64,000 nucleotides of DNA. Origin: Otis tarda. Its lineage: Eukaryota; Chordata; Aves; Otidiformes; Otididae. Location of the stretch: NCBI GenBank assembly GCA_026413225.1, contig CM048591.1, forward strand, positions 41,408,803 to 41,472,802. Reading direction: 5' to 3'. The notes below the pieces were generated by a model that did not search any database, was not told the DNA's origin, and was given only the letters and a program-made list of their open reading frames with translations. The translations under genes and the position numbers were made by a program. Each line of letters opens with the position of its first letter. Within the stretch, counting starts at the first letter, position 1. Below are positions 1 through 11,801 of this stretch, one piece after another.

Positions 1-3000
1 CAAGTAGTTGCTGGATGCGATGGTGATGACACTCTGGATATGTCCACCTCCCTCCAAATGTGTCCAGAAAAGAGAGACAAAGCTGGACAGGCTTGCCTGT
101 CTCATCTTTGGATGAAATTGAAAAATTAGGCTGCAAATGTTTTTGATTCTTGGCTTAAACTTACACTAATTGAATTGGAAAACCTTGCAGGTTTATTTCT
201 TCTCTCCACTTCTGTTGGTTAGGGATGTTTGCCTTCTCTTGCTGATGTTGGCCATTCACAAGCCCTACAAACCCTATGGGGTTCAAAAGCACACCGTTGG
301 CCCTCTACTCAAATACAAGGAGGGAAGGGAAAGTGGTAACTCTGCCTGTCCCCTTTGTCCATGGACATGCGTTTTCTGGTCGTCATCTCCATTTCCCTGG
401 TCTTTTTAGCCCCAGCATGACCCTCAGCTAAAGATGTTGTGTGGCTCTATGAGAACGGATTAGGCTGCAACAGTAAAATTAACTGGAATTTAGACATGGG
501 AGTTGCATGCAGGTCCAGAAGTGACAGATTTACAGTAGGCAGGAGGGACTGGCAGCTCCTAATTATATATACCTAATACTATATACTCCTAATATACCCC
601 TACTATGAAGGCAGTATGGCTCCCTGTCATAGAAAATGGAAACCACACCATCTCCCACAGGCAGACAGGCAGAGTTACATTATGGGTTTTAACTGGTGGT
701 TCCTTCTCATCTCTTATCTTCTCAGGTGGCAACTAGAATAACTTGCTTAGCTAAAAACACTACTAGCAACATTTTCTCCTCCTCTCCATGGTTTCACGGT
801 AACACTGGCTGACTCCCTCTTTTCTTTATAAGAAATGGCTAAAAGAATGTGTGAAATGTCTTGCTTCAGGTCAGAAGATAATTTCATTTACATCTCAAGC
901 AAACAAAATATATAAAAGGAAAAAATGACATTTTCATTGACGCTCAGTACACTGTTATTTCCCTTTTTGCAAGAAAATCTGTACTCTTTTTGGCAATAAC
1001 CTATAAAAAGTAAAAAAAAAAAAAAAGAAGTTAGTTGTCCTGAAATTCACATCTTTATAAGAATACATTTATACTCCATACAGCTTCTGGCTGTTCTTAT
1101 TCATGATGTAAGTGCCCAGGCTCAAGAACTCAGTAAGCTATTGTAGTGATGTATTCCACAAATTAATTACAGACTGAAGGCCTTTCTGAAATTTAGTTGC
1201 TTTTAATTTCCACCTGCTCTCATGCTATTTGGAAGAATAAATCAGAGCTGACGATTTACTTTCCCTAAATTGTTCTATGTGCCTCTGACTTCATCCTCCA
1301 TGAACTAAATAATATCATTCTGCATTTATATAGAGGTCTCTCCCTCATTCTATTTTGCTCTTTGGCCTCTTCTATTTCAAACTTGTTTCTTTCACAAGAA
1401 AATATGGTTGGCCAAATTTGCGGGTTCTGAAAATGCTTTTGAATCAGTTTCTGTTACGGTGTGAACTTTTTGAAATTACTATCATATGTGAGTCTTCCTA
1501 CTTCATAAAAATTATACCAATAAATTATCTATAAAGATTATTTGCTAGCAAAACATCTGTAAGTGTAAACATTTACACAATTCTTAACATACAATGTAGT
1601 AAAAAGCATCAAGTTTTGAGCATTGAAAATTGAAAAAAGAAAAAATTTACATTTTATTTTCTCTGATATATCTCAAATAATTTTTCAATTTTCAACAAAT
1701 CCTAATTTTTAAATATTTTTATCTTTGTGTGCATGGATATGGGATTTCTGATTGACTCTGCATTCCAATTGACTTCTTTTGGGTTGCACGCCAATGTGTT
1801 TGTTTTAGTTCCTGTTCTCTTATTTTTAGTATTTCTCATTCTTCATTCTTAAGTCTAGTTTATATTCGGTTCGATATAAAGTTAGATGACGTTTCCGGCT
1901 GGACACTCTGAGTTAGAAATAAAATTAATTATTTTATATTTAATTGAAACATTCAGACACTTCTTAGAGAGTGAAGAATTGCAGTTACAATAACTAAACT
2001 TGTGTGAGCCCAAGAGAGAGCTCTTGAATAGCTGCAGTAGGGCACTGGTAACTTCAATGTCTTGGCACCTGTGTTTCGCCTCCCAGTGCGGGAGAGATAT
2101 GTAATACATATACAGAATATATGGGAGGAAGTTTATCTATGTAAGTATATATTACCACCTTGTTAGTTGGAGACTTGAGAAAAGCAATTCCAAGAGATTT
2201 CTTGGCTAGGCTAGGGGAAATGAAACTGAAGACTGATTGCTTAGATTGTACTTTAGAAATGCAACCTGCCTTCCTAGAGCGAGAGCACAGCACACAAACC
2301 AAACCTACTGTAAATTCTGACTAGCCAGGGCCTGAGATTCTTTCCTCCTCATCCCCTTGATATATGAGTTGATCCTTAGTGGAGATCATATTTGGTCAAG
2401 GTTTGCTTGCTGTGGCTAGGCAGCCCCTGGAGGGCTGTGCGTAGCTGGGGCCACCCAGGTGTGCGTCAGAGGAAATTAAACAGCTGCAGTATTGATGGAG
2501 GTGAGCGGAAGAAGCTGTGGGTTATTTATTCCCCACAACAGATGGGTAAATGCTGTTTTGCCTCTCCTAGTAGGGAAGTTAAGGTTGCTCAGGAGTGACC
2601 ATACCACCAGCATTTCTGCTGTCTGCTGTTTGCCTGGAAGCTGGTTGGAAGGGAGCAGGCTACCAGAAACTTGTCCCTGGCAAAAATGAGCACTGTACCC
2701 CATACTGTGCTCCCAATCTGCCTGCTGCTTAAACAGCGTGCATGAAGATATTTCTGAGTGTTGGGATGTAACTATTTGTGCAGTTTTAAACTAATAAAAA
2801 CCTGATAAAATGGATTAATTAATAGCAGTCACTTTACATTACTCAGCCTGAAAACATCTGCCTTCTAGTGTCTACTATTTTGCTGTCTAGGAAAAGGAGT
2901 CCTCTAGCCAAATGGACATTTCCATGATTACAATAATGAAATTCAGTCTGATTCATGTCCACCTTTTTGTTTTTAAAGCTAGATGTTATTATCCCAAATA

Positions 3001-3640
3001 GTGGTATGCTATGTCTCCTACTACTGACTTCTATTATTGATTGCCTTTGGTGACTCAGTCAACAAATATGCTTTCATCTTGGGTGGCCTTTCAAGCCAGA
3101 TCTGATGGACCTAGGTTGTGTCTGAAAACATGCTTAAGGAAGGAATTGACTGCCTTTTAACTATGCAACTGGCAAGCCTTATTATTTCTTTTTAGCATCA
3201 AATTAAACTGTTTCCAGCAGCTGCTGCTAAATTTGCAAGGCTTCAGAAGCAGCTACACATCCTCTTCTAGTTTGGATAGAAAGTTAAACCATTGCGCTTT
3301 TTTTTTTTTTTTAACAGCAAGAGTGCCTTCAAGATATCTCATTAAGTCTGTATTTCCCAGCTATGATGTTGCCACTTCCCTCCAGGCCCCAATATCTTTG
3401 ATCAGAGATCCAGCCTGAGAAACGGAGGCTGGAGGCTGAGTCCCAGGGATGCTCAATAACATGTGTTCTCAGTCCCTTTTCCTGAGGCAGTTTTGTGTAA
3501 CTAACTAGGCTTTTCCCTGTCCTCTGTGGCAGGAAGAAATGACTTACTTTTTTTCTGCCCCTCTCCCCTGCCACATCAATTGACACTTGTTGCAGCTCTG
3601 CCTCCTCCGCTTGCACCTGGCCACATTCTGGCTGTCTCAG
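1..3640. other. Unique AT-rich non-coding DNA, no gene seen
   Basis: The open frames here are short, overlap one another in several frames and match no family I recognise. There is a poly-A run near 1010-1025 and a poly-T run near 3299-3312. A somewhat more GC-rich patch at about 2390-2700 is open in several frames on both strands, which reflects base composition rather than coding. I saw no CR1 or LTR sequence here. Confidence 0.6.
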
Positions 3641-4718
3641 TGTTGTAGTTTAGCCCTGCTTGGGACCAAGTTACGCAGTTTTTCACTCACTCTCCCAAAA
3701 CTCCGAAAGAACGGATGAGAAAAAGTATAACACAAAGCTCGAGATAAGGACAGGGAGACATCATTGAAGTTACCATTACAGGCAAAATAGACTTGACTTT
3801 GGGAAAACTATTTATTTATTTCTATTAATAAAACCAAAGCAGGATAATGAGAACAAAAAACAACTTCCCCCCACCTCTCCCTCTTCCCAGGCTTAACTTC
3901 ATTTCAATTATCTCTACCTTCTTCCCCTGACAAGTGGAACAGGGGAGCAATAGGGAATGGAGGTTATGGTCAGTTCATCTCGTTGCTTTCTGCTGCTCCT
4001 TCCTCCTTGGGGGAAGAACTCCTCACATTGCTCCCCTGCCCCAGCGTGGGGTCCCTCCCACGGGCTACAATCTTTCGTGAATTGCTCCGATGCGGGTCCT
4101 TTTTCCATGGGGTGCAGTCCCTCCAGAACCGGCTACTCCAGCACAGGCCCTCCACAGGCCACAGCCCTCCGCCCGCCCCAGCGTGGGGTCCTCCACGGGC
4201 TGCAGGTGGATCTCTGCTCCTCCGTGGGCCTTCATGGGCTGCAGGGGGACAGCCGGCCTCATCATGGGCTGCACCACGGGCTGCAGGGGAATCTCTGCCA
4301 GGAGCAGCATTACTCCTCCTCCTTCTTCACTGATCTGCTGTTGTTCCTCTCACAAGAAATTCTTTGCAATCAAGCTCAGGCAGATGCCTCTCAGGTTCTC
4401 TTCACATCTCCTCTCTTCACTTCTTTTGGCCTAGCCAGGCCGGGCCAAGTTGGGCCCAGACGGCCGGCTGGCGGGATGCCAGAGGGTGAGGCTCATACCA
4501 CCACTTCTCTGCTTGTGCTTCTGCCTCTTCTTCATTTTTGTTTTCCCCTTCTTAAGTACGTTACTACACAGGCATTATCACTGTTGCCAATGAATTTGGC
4601 CCCGGCCTATGGCGGGTCTGCCCTAGGCCTGGCTGAGTCCACCGGACAAAGGGGAAACTTCTGTCAGCTTCTCACAGGAGCTGCCACTGTAGCCCCCCCA
4701 CTAGACAAAACCAGGACA
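3641..4718 (+). mobile_element. Solo-type endogenous retrovirus LTR, family A copy 1
   Basis: The element begins TGTTGTAGTTTAGCCC and aligns by eye with two other copies in this window: 47479-48332 in the same orientation and 25375-25839 inverted. Shared landmarks include the GGACCAAG block, a 'gagataaggacagggagaga'-like stretch, an AATAAA-containing T/A-rich segment near 3827, and a GC-rich second half full of CATGGGCTGCA-like units. The right edge is set at an AAACCAGGACA-like end and is approximate. No target-site duplication is convincing, so the copy is old or its edges have eroded. No retroviral internal region adjoins it, which suggests a solo LTR. A 293-codon open frame starting at 3957 lies mostly inside this LTR and is not a gene. 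Confidence 0.75.
4190..4290 (+). repeat. Imperfect CATGGGCTGCA repeat cluster inside LTR A
   Basis: Four to five variants of a CATGGGCTGCAGG-like unit (ACGGGCTGCAGG, CATGGGCTGCAGG, CATGGGCTGCACC, ACGGGCTGCAGG) occur within about 100 bp. The same cluster recurs at 47890-47990 in copy 3, so it is a structural part of the LTR and not a local expansion. Confidence 0.7.
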
Positions 4719-7700
4719 CTTGGTGAGAGCTGTGGCGCAAGAGTAGTAAAAGAGGCAGCATTTCAGAGGTCCCTCCGACAGCAGTGCCAACTGCTACGAA
4801 AGGGAAGAGCTGCAGGTTCACCACAGTGGGAGCAATAGCTGGAAGCACCCAGCGCAGCCCATAAGTAGGGGAGGGCACGCTCCAAGCACTCTCACATATC
4901 ACTAGATGCTTGGTGCCTACTCAGACAACAGGAAGCGTCCTGCTTTTCCTCTGCTTGGGTGTCCGAAGTGATGTGTATTCATGCCCATCTCTATCTGACA
5001 AAATGAACACAAACTTCCACGTGCTGATTGTCTAAGCATATAATTCTGGGTATTAGATGGGCTGCTGGGAAAACACAGGTTATCTCTTAACTCTGATACC
5101 TCTCAAATAACCTGATTGGAGCACATGTAAAGTCTGAATACAGACTCACATATGGTACTTTTTATAATTGCTAGACTGAAGCACTTTCAACTGCTGGCGA
5201 AGAGGCTTCTGCTGCTGACATTAGAAAGCAGTAATACGTCTGTACTCTGACCACTTAATTATATACATATTACATAGACGTAATCATGTAATGTGTCACT
5301 ACTGTGTAAAAAAAAAATCTGCCTCCGAAACTTGTGCAGAGAAACTCAGAGAAATATGAACAGTACTGCATTCTCCCAAATGTAATTTGGCTGAAAGTGG
5401 CTGAAAAATCATAGCTTTCTTCCTGTATCTCAAAACTAGTTTTGTTCTGAGCTAAAGACAGCAGAATATCACGGACTTTCCTAGAACGGAATATTACCTA
5501 GGATATATCAACAATTAATGTAATAAGATGTTTTAATTTTGATCAATGTGAAACATTGTCTCCTCCACCACTGTTCAACAGAATAGCCAAAATCCTCAGG
5601 AAAAAAAAAATTGTATGTTTTGTAATGGAAAAAGACTGATTTGGCACAATTTGGTTTTGTCATTTGAAAATTAACTTGATTTTAAAAAGACCTGAGATGC
5701 TAACAGTTTGCTTTTCTGTCTCCATTTGTACTCAGGCATTCCATAAATAAACAAAACTATGTTCTTATTTTTGTAGAGTAAAAATCAATCCAATAGATAG
5801 AACATTGTAAGCTGTTTGGATACCATTAAGTTATTATTTTTAAGGTACCTATCCCTCTTTTAGTGTCACCTAGCAGGAAAGTAGGTTGTGCTCAGGAGTA
5901 TTGTGAGGAAAAATGATTTTCATTATGTGTACACAAAATTGCATTCTCTTTGACCTTTATGAAGGGACAGGCTAGGATTTGAGTGATACCATCTAGTCCA
6001 GAGAAAGAATGCAGACAATTAAACAGTACTTCATACTTAGGACGTCATATCAAATACTGTTAACAGCTTTAAAAAATAATAATACTTGTGCTGGCACCTG
6101 ATTGATTTATTTATTTTTGTTTGTGCACAACTTCAGGAGCCAATAAGGCTAGCCACATGTGGGTGTAAGCCTCACTGAAATGGACTGAGGAAACCTGATA
6201 GATGCCTTATTACTGCTACCTAAGTAGTACTCCATTAGAGGGAAAGAAGAGATGGGAAAGCAGATGAACCCAGCCTTCTGTTGAGATCACCTCTGGTGTT
6301 TCTTCTCTCTTCCAGCACAGGGCATACCCCATTAGTGGGGTCTCCCTGAAAGAGTGGTCAAGGGTTACGTTGATCAGAATCTTAATTACCTATGCCATGA
6401 TACACATATTCATGGCAAGATATGCATAAATGGAAAGAAAATAATTAGTAATTCTAAGCATCATGGTGATGATGAGACACCTGCAGGATAATCATCCAAA
6501 TCAAATATTTGTCTCGCTTCTTCAGATGATCTCTCACTTCCTGCAGCCGCTGAATGGCAGCGGAGCAGAGCATGTGCTGAAAAGGGTGCTGCAAGGTCAC
6601 CAGCTTGACAAAGGCAGGAATCCTTCTCCTACACACAGTAGCAGAGCCCTCTTTCACCATCACTATCACGTTTTGCCCTCAGTAGCAGCCTACATGTTGA
6701 AGGAAATCAACAGTCTTCCACTGCATGAAAAAAAAGAGAATCTAATTTACTCAAGGCTTGACCACAAAAGCTTCCACATTCAGCCATTTACACAGCTGGT
6801 AAATTGGTGGAATTATTTTTTTTTCATCTATACAGTAGCTTATGTACAGGATGTTGGCTTCCAAAGGCTCTCAGGTCATATTAATATGTGATATTTCTCC
6901 TCAGATAGAAAACTTTTTCTCCTCTGGAGCCCTGCTTAGTATTTTTTTTAAATTATCAAGGAAAGACTAGCTTGAAGATAGGCCAAACAAGATAGGTTTC
7001 TTTTTCTCAGATATGTGGGAAAATAATTAAGTTGCACCTTTTTTTCCCCCCTCAGTCACTGAAAGGATATATTCATTGACTGGGAGTTTCAACTGTGTCT
7101 AGGTTGGTTGCACAGATATTTTCCGGAAATTGGGGGAAAAGCTAGATGGTCTTGAAATCGGACATCTGAAGTGTTTCCAAGTGTGGCCTCAGTGCTGCCC
7201 TCTGCACTGGAGCCATGGAGATCTAAGGCAAACACGCAGAATGCAAGTTATTCTTTTCCTACAAAAAAAAAGTAAATTGGCACCATTCTGTGTTGACAAG
7301 TATTGCCACACTGGAGGAAACATTTACATTTAACTGTGGAGGATGCTTTCAAAATCCATTTGGGGTTCACAGGAATGCCTGCTGCCAGATGCTGCCAAGG
7401 CAAGTTGCTGAATCAATATCTAAATCTGTTTCTTTTCTGCTTGCACTGCAATGGTTGCAATGTCCACCTGTCAATTGGCTGGTAGAGGCTTTGTGTGGCT
7501 ATCTGGGGTCACTTAATTTTCTGGGCCAGAAATAATAATCTGGAGTGTGCCTAGGTTTAAGAGATATTTATACATCCCACAGTGTGTGCCTGCTTTTTTA
7601 ATTTTATGAGAAGAAACATATCCTGCAGTTACATCATACACGTGGGCTAGAGCTTTCAACATCTTTTAGATTTTTGAATAATCATATAGGACTCAGCTGA

Positions 7701-9312
7701 CTAAAAAAGTGAGTAGTAAGTAGTTGCAGTTTTATCAATGAAAGTGTCGCACCTGGAATTTCCAACTCCAGCTTACTCTTGCAGCTTTGAAACTTCATGT
7801 CTGTGTCACTACTTCAGTGTGGACAGCAATACCAAAACATTCTGGGTTTACAGTTTTATCTGAGGTTACAGACTCTTGTGGATAAAATTTAAGCATTCTG
7901 AAATACAGTCAATGAATAGTTTTGTCATGTTGTCACTCTACCTCCCTGTATTTCTTGCTTCTCATGTGAAAAACTTAAACATAATAAAACTGGACTGTCT
8001 TCCTCCCTCAGTGTGTATATATGTGTGTGTGTGTGTGTGCGTGTGTGTGTGTGTATATGTATATTTTGGTGATATTTTAGGTTGCGGGTCAAAAAGAGAT
8101 GGATAATTTAAGTAACTTCTTGGAAACCTCTTCTGTTCTGACTGACCCCTGTCTCCAAAATTTCTGAGGTTCAGATTGTGGCTTACTCATTGTTTTAACA
8201 ACTGTGGTTGCCATGTGTTCTGATATGACAAATCCTATACAGGCTTTTTTTTATATATATTTTTCTTTCTTTTTTTTTTTTGAGGAAGAGAGAAAACCTT
8301 TCTAGATGGACCTATTAATTTTATGTAAATGTTAGGAACTTTAATCACTTCACAGAAAGAAGTAAACAGGGCAGAACTGAGCCCTTTCTGAAGAATTGTG
8401 AGAGTTTTCTCTAAATCTAGAAATATTTTCTATTTGACAGTCCATTAAGATACACATACATTTTTCAAATATTTTTCACCATGTAGTAGTAAGTTGTAAA
8501 TACATAATACACAATGAGCTCAATGAATGATTTTTTCTTCATTTTGTCCGATGGGCCTTGCTAAGACTCCAGTACCATATCACAAAATTGTTCGTGATTT
8601 GCCACTGAGAAAATGTGTCTAAACAGAATCATTAAGCAAAGTTGTTCCAATTCCACGTACCTGTTTCAAATTGAAGTGAAAATAAAAGGACTTGACAAAA
8701 TGAAGCCACGCTCATGTTCATATTTAGCTTATTTAGAAGTCTGGTTGCCCATTGATAACACACTGCTAGCCCCAGGGAATAGGGCAGGGATGGTTTGCAA
8801 AAGATGTTCAAATTCCTCTGCAGGTAAGCACCTCACTCGTATAACCTAGATATGATATGGATTACGCATGGCTTCTTCCTTTCTCTCTGCTCCAAACTCA
8901 TGAAGCAGTGGCATAAATTCCCTTTACAGATCCTGTTTCTTCTTCTTTAGCTATAAAACTGGCAGAAAATTAAGATCTGTGTGGTTTTTTTTTTCTTTCC
9001 CTTGCACATCATGAATATAGAGATAGATCAGAAGATGTTATGAATATGAGTTAGAGTGAATGTGACAACAGCCTGAAGCCATACTTCCTTGGGCTGTAAT
9101 CTTGTCAAATCTTGCTAGCTAAGCAGTCAGATACTGCTGATACTTAAATGGAAAAACTCAGGTGTATTTGGTGGGAGTGACTGTACTGAATCTACTTGTT
9201 GATATGGAGTTAATGGGTCAATGCTGATGGCGTTATCTCTCAGTCTGTGGTTTCTAAACATACTAATAGAAGAACATGTCAAACTGAATTGTGAACTTTA
9301 AATGGGAAATCT
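4719..9312. other. Unique AT-rich non-coding DNA
   Basis: No host gene is recognised. 4719-4920 follows the LTR directly and could include leftover retroviral or flanking sequence; I cannot tell which. At 6454-6760 a slightly GC-richer patch is open on both strands; it is discussed as a finding. 7130-7535 is open in more than one frame without recognisable protein content. A (GT)n microsatellite lies at 8011-8062. Confidence 0.55.
8011..8062 (+). repeat. (GT)n microsatellite, interrupted
   Basis: This is a GT dinucleotide tract with TATATA and GC interruptions, which suggests an older, partly decayed array. Confidence 0.95.
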
Positions 9313-9592
9313 CATAGAATCATAGAATCATAGAATGGTTAGGGTTGGAAGGGACCTTCAAAGGTCATCTAGTCCAACCCCCCTGCAAGGAGCAGGGACA
9401 TCCCCAACTAGGTCAGGTTGCTCAGAGCCTCATCCAACCTGGCCTTGAACGTGTCCAGGGATGGGGCATCAACCACCTCTCTGGACAACCTGTGCCAGTG
9501 TTCCACCACCTTCATTGTAAAAAATTTTTTCCTAATATCCAATCTAAATCTACATCCCTCTATTTTAAAACCATTACCCCTTGTCCTATCAT
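9313..9592 (-). mobile_element. CR1 LINE, 5'-truncated 3' end
   Basis: The plus strand begins with repeated CATAGAATCATAGAAT and continues as the reverse complement of the CR1 3' end, including the GGTTGGAAGGGACCTTCAA block. The same sequence occurs, as its complement, at the end of the CR1 at 26059-26864. Homology stops after CCTTGTCCTATCA at about 9592, so only about 280 bp of the 3' end was copied, which is typical of CR1 5' truncation. The coding part retained is the last roughly 70 codons of ORF2, and it is broken. Confidence 0.92.
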
Positions 9593-11101
9593 TGCATAAG
9601 AAGCACTTTAAATGTCACATCCCAACGTAACTTTAGCAGTAATTTCACTTGATTTGATTATTCAATGGAGTAGTTAATACTTGTCGCCTTTTTATGCCAC
9701 ACTAACATTTTTAGAGGGAACTCTACGTAAGTTCATGGTACCAGTGGTTTGAGATTCAAGAGTGCACGTTTCATTGAGTTGCAGTAAAATACCTATCTTT
9801 CATCTTTGCTTCCCAGACACAGAACAGGAGAATTCAAATATGGTAATAAAGCAGATAATGAGAAAAAATATGTATATGTAGATAGGAACTAAGAGAATTA
9901 TGAAAATTAATTTTACATGAGATCTGCAAATGAAATCTCATTGCTTAATACTGATCAGTGTCTGCTTTGGAATTCTAATATGTCATATCCCCAGGTTTGA
10001 ATGTGTTTCCCTCATTTTGCTCGTGTTCTTTCCACAAGAATCTGAAATGCTGCTTTCTTAAAAGAAATCCAGAACAATTTCAGATACCTGGCTTTTGACT
10101 CAGTTCTTAAGCTTCATTGCTGTTTAATCAGTGATTTTTCTAGAAAACATACTATAGTTATCTCGATATATCCCGCTTCCCTATCTGTTTGGGATTTTTT
10201 TTTTTCCTTCATCCTTTCTGATTGTGTCAAGAACTTTTCATTGAGGACCTGACTGCCAGAAAGCTTGGGGTTGGTTTACACTGCAAATTATTACACAACA
10301 TATTGTAGTAGTCTGTGAAATGCTGATGTTTAGGAACTTTGCTGCAGGTGATAATATGATGCACAGTCAAGGTGATAGATTTAAACTACCTTTAAAGATG
10401 TACAGACTTAATGAAAACCTAGTCTGAAGATCCAGCAGGGTAGCATCTTTACTGCTATGTGCAGAACAACAGCAACAACAAAGTCCTGTAATAATTGATT
10501 CTAATCCCTGAGTCTCTGGAGGCCAGGGTGAATTATTTATTCATATTCTATACATACACATTTCTAATAGACATATGGACATTACCTTTGATTACTATGA
10601 GTGCACATTAGATTATAATACTCTTCAAATTGAATTATCTTAATTATTTCAAATTTTCAAAAATTCCAACCATACCTGCCATAATTTTAAAGCTCCTCTC
10701 TTGTATTACATGACTAGTCCAGAAATCACAGACCTTAACGTTTCTAACAAATATGTTTTTGATTACACCATTTCATTTCATAGAATAACTTGTGTTTGAA
10801 CTTCAAACAAAGTAAATCTTTTTTGTTAATTTCCTGTTTTGTTAATTTTCTGACTGGCAGATTTGGTCTTCTGAAGACTGTAATTTAAATAAGACGGGAT
10901 TAAAGAGATCGTTTGGAAGCTACAGGGGATGAGCTTTTTACAGTCTGCACCAGATCCTGGGGTTTTCAGGTCAGTGAGAATCCATGACAATGTAGTTTGG
11001 AAAGCAAGTAACTGCCTTAATTTTGTGTCTCAGGTTCCACTTGAGGTCAGGTATTTGAGCAATCTTTACTGTAGTTTTGGGCTGGTTCAGGTAGCCCATT
11101 C
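9593..11101. other. Unique AT-rich non-coding DNA
   Basis: I saw no gene, RNA gene or recognisable repeat between the CR1 fragment and the solo LTR. Confidence 0.6.
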
Positions 11102-11106
11102 CTTGG
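11102..11106 (+). repeat. Target-site duplication, left copy (CTTGG)
   Basis: CTTGG lies immediately before the TG of the LTR and is repeated exactly after its terminal CA. Confidence 0.85.
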
Positions 11107-11796
11107 TGTCCTGGTTTCAGCAGGGATGGAGTTAATTTTCTTCTTAGTAGTCGGTGTGTTTTGGATTTTGTGTGTGAAGAATGTTGATAAAAACATTCTG
11201 ATGATACGAGTTGTTGTTAATGAGACCGAGGACACTGTCTGGCTTTCCAAGTCTCGTTAAGGTCTCGTTAACGTGCAGGTGCGGGAAGCTGGGCGAAAGA
11301 CAGACAGAATAATTGATCCAAACTGGCCAAAGAGAGTATTCCATGCCATAAACGTCATGCTCGGTATATGAGTGGGGGTTGCCCATGGGAGGGGGTAATC
11401 CTTTTCTGGTATTCCTTTTCTTTTCGGGTATCCGTGCGGGCACCCTTGGCACCCTTTTCTTCTCTCTTGCTTGCTGGCATCGTTCCCTCTACCTTGCTAG
11501 CTTGCTCTCCCCGCTTTGCTTGCTGCTCAGTGTCGTTCCTGTGATTGCTGCTCAGGACGGGCTGCGTCGGTCATTCGGACATCGGGTGGTGAAAAATTGT
11601 ACATTGTTCATTTTGTATATTTTGTATATATTAGTATCCTTATATCCTGTTAGCTTTGTAGTTTTTAGTATTTTTAGTAAACTGTTTTTATCTCAACCCA
11701 CGAGTTTTCCTTTCTTCCCAATTTCTCTCCCCTGTTCCACTGGGTAGGGGGAGGGTGAATAAGAAACTGTGTGGTGATCCGGGCTAAACCACCACA
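11107..11796 (+). mobile_element. Complete solo LTR, family B, with 5-bp target duplication
   Basis: The element starts TGTCCTGGTTTCAGC and ends GGGCTAAACCACCACA, giving the TG...CA termini expected of an LTR. It is flanked by CTTGG at 11102-11106 and again at 11797-11801, a perfect 5-bp target-site duplication. Five bp fits class III (ERVL-like) or some class I elements; choosing ERVL is inference. The 690-bp length and the absence of internal retroviral sequence indicate a solo LTR formed by LTR-LTR recombination. The orientation is assumed from the usual reading of this LTR type. The 122-codon open frame at 11379-11747 lies wholly inside it and is not a gene. Confidence 0.88.
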
Positions 11797-11801
11797 CTTG
11801 G
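11797..11801 (+). repeat. Target-site duplication, right copy (CTTGG)
   Basis: CTTGG lies immediately after the LTR-terminal CACCACA and matches 11102-11106. Confidence 0.85.

Noticed and set aside
3957-4838. 293-codon open frame, one of the longest in the window
   Set aside because: Most of it lies in the family-A LTR. The translation is low-complexity and follows the CATGGGCTGCA repeat, and other frames of the same stretch are also open. It is an effect of GC-rich repeat composition.
11379-11747. 122-codon hydrophobic open frame that could suggest a membrane protein
   Set aside because: It is wholly inside the solo LTR at 11107-11796. The hydrophobicity comes from T-rich sequence.
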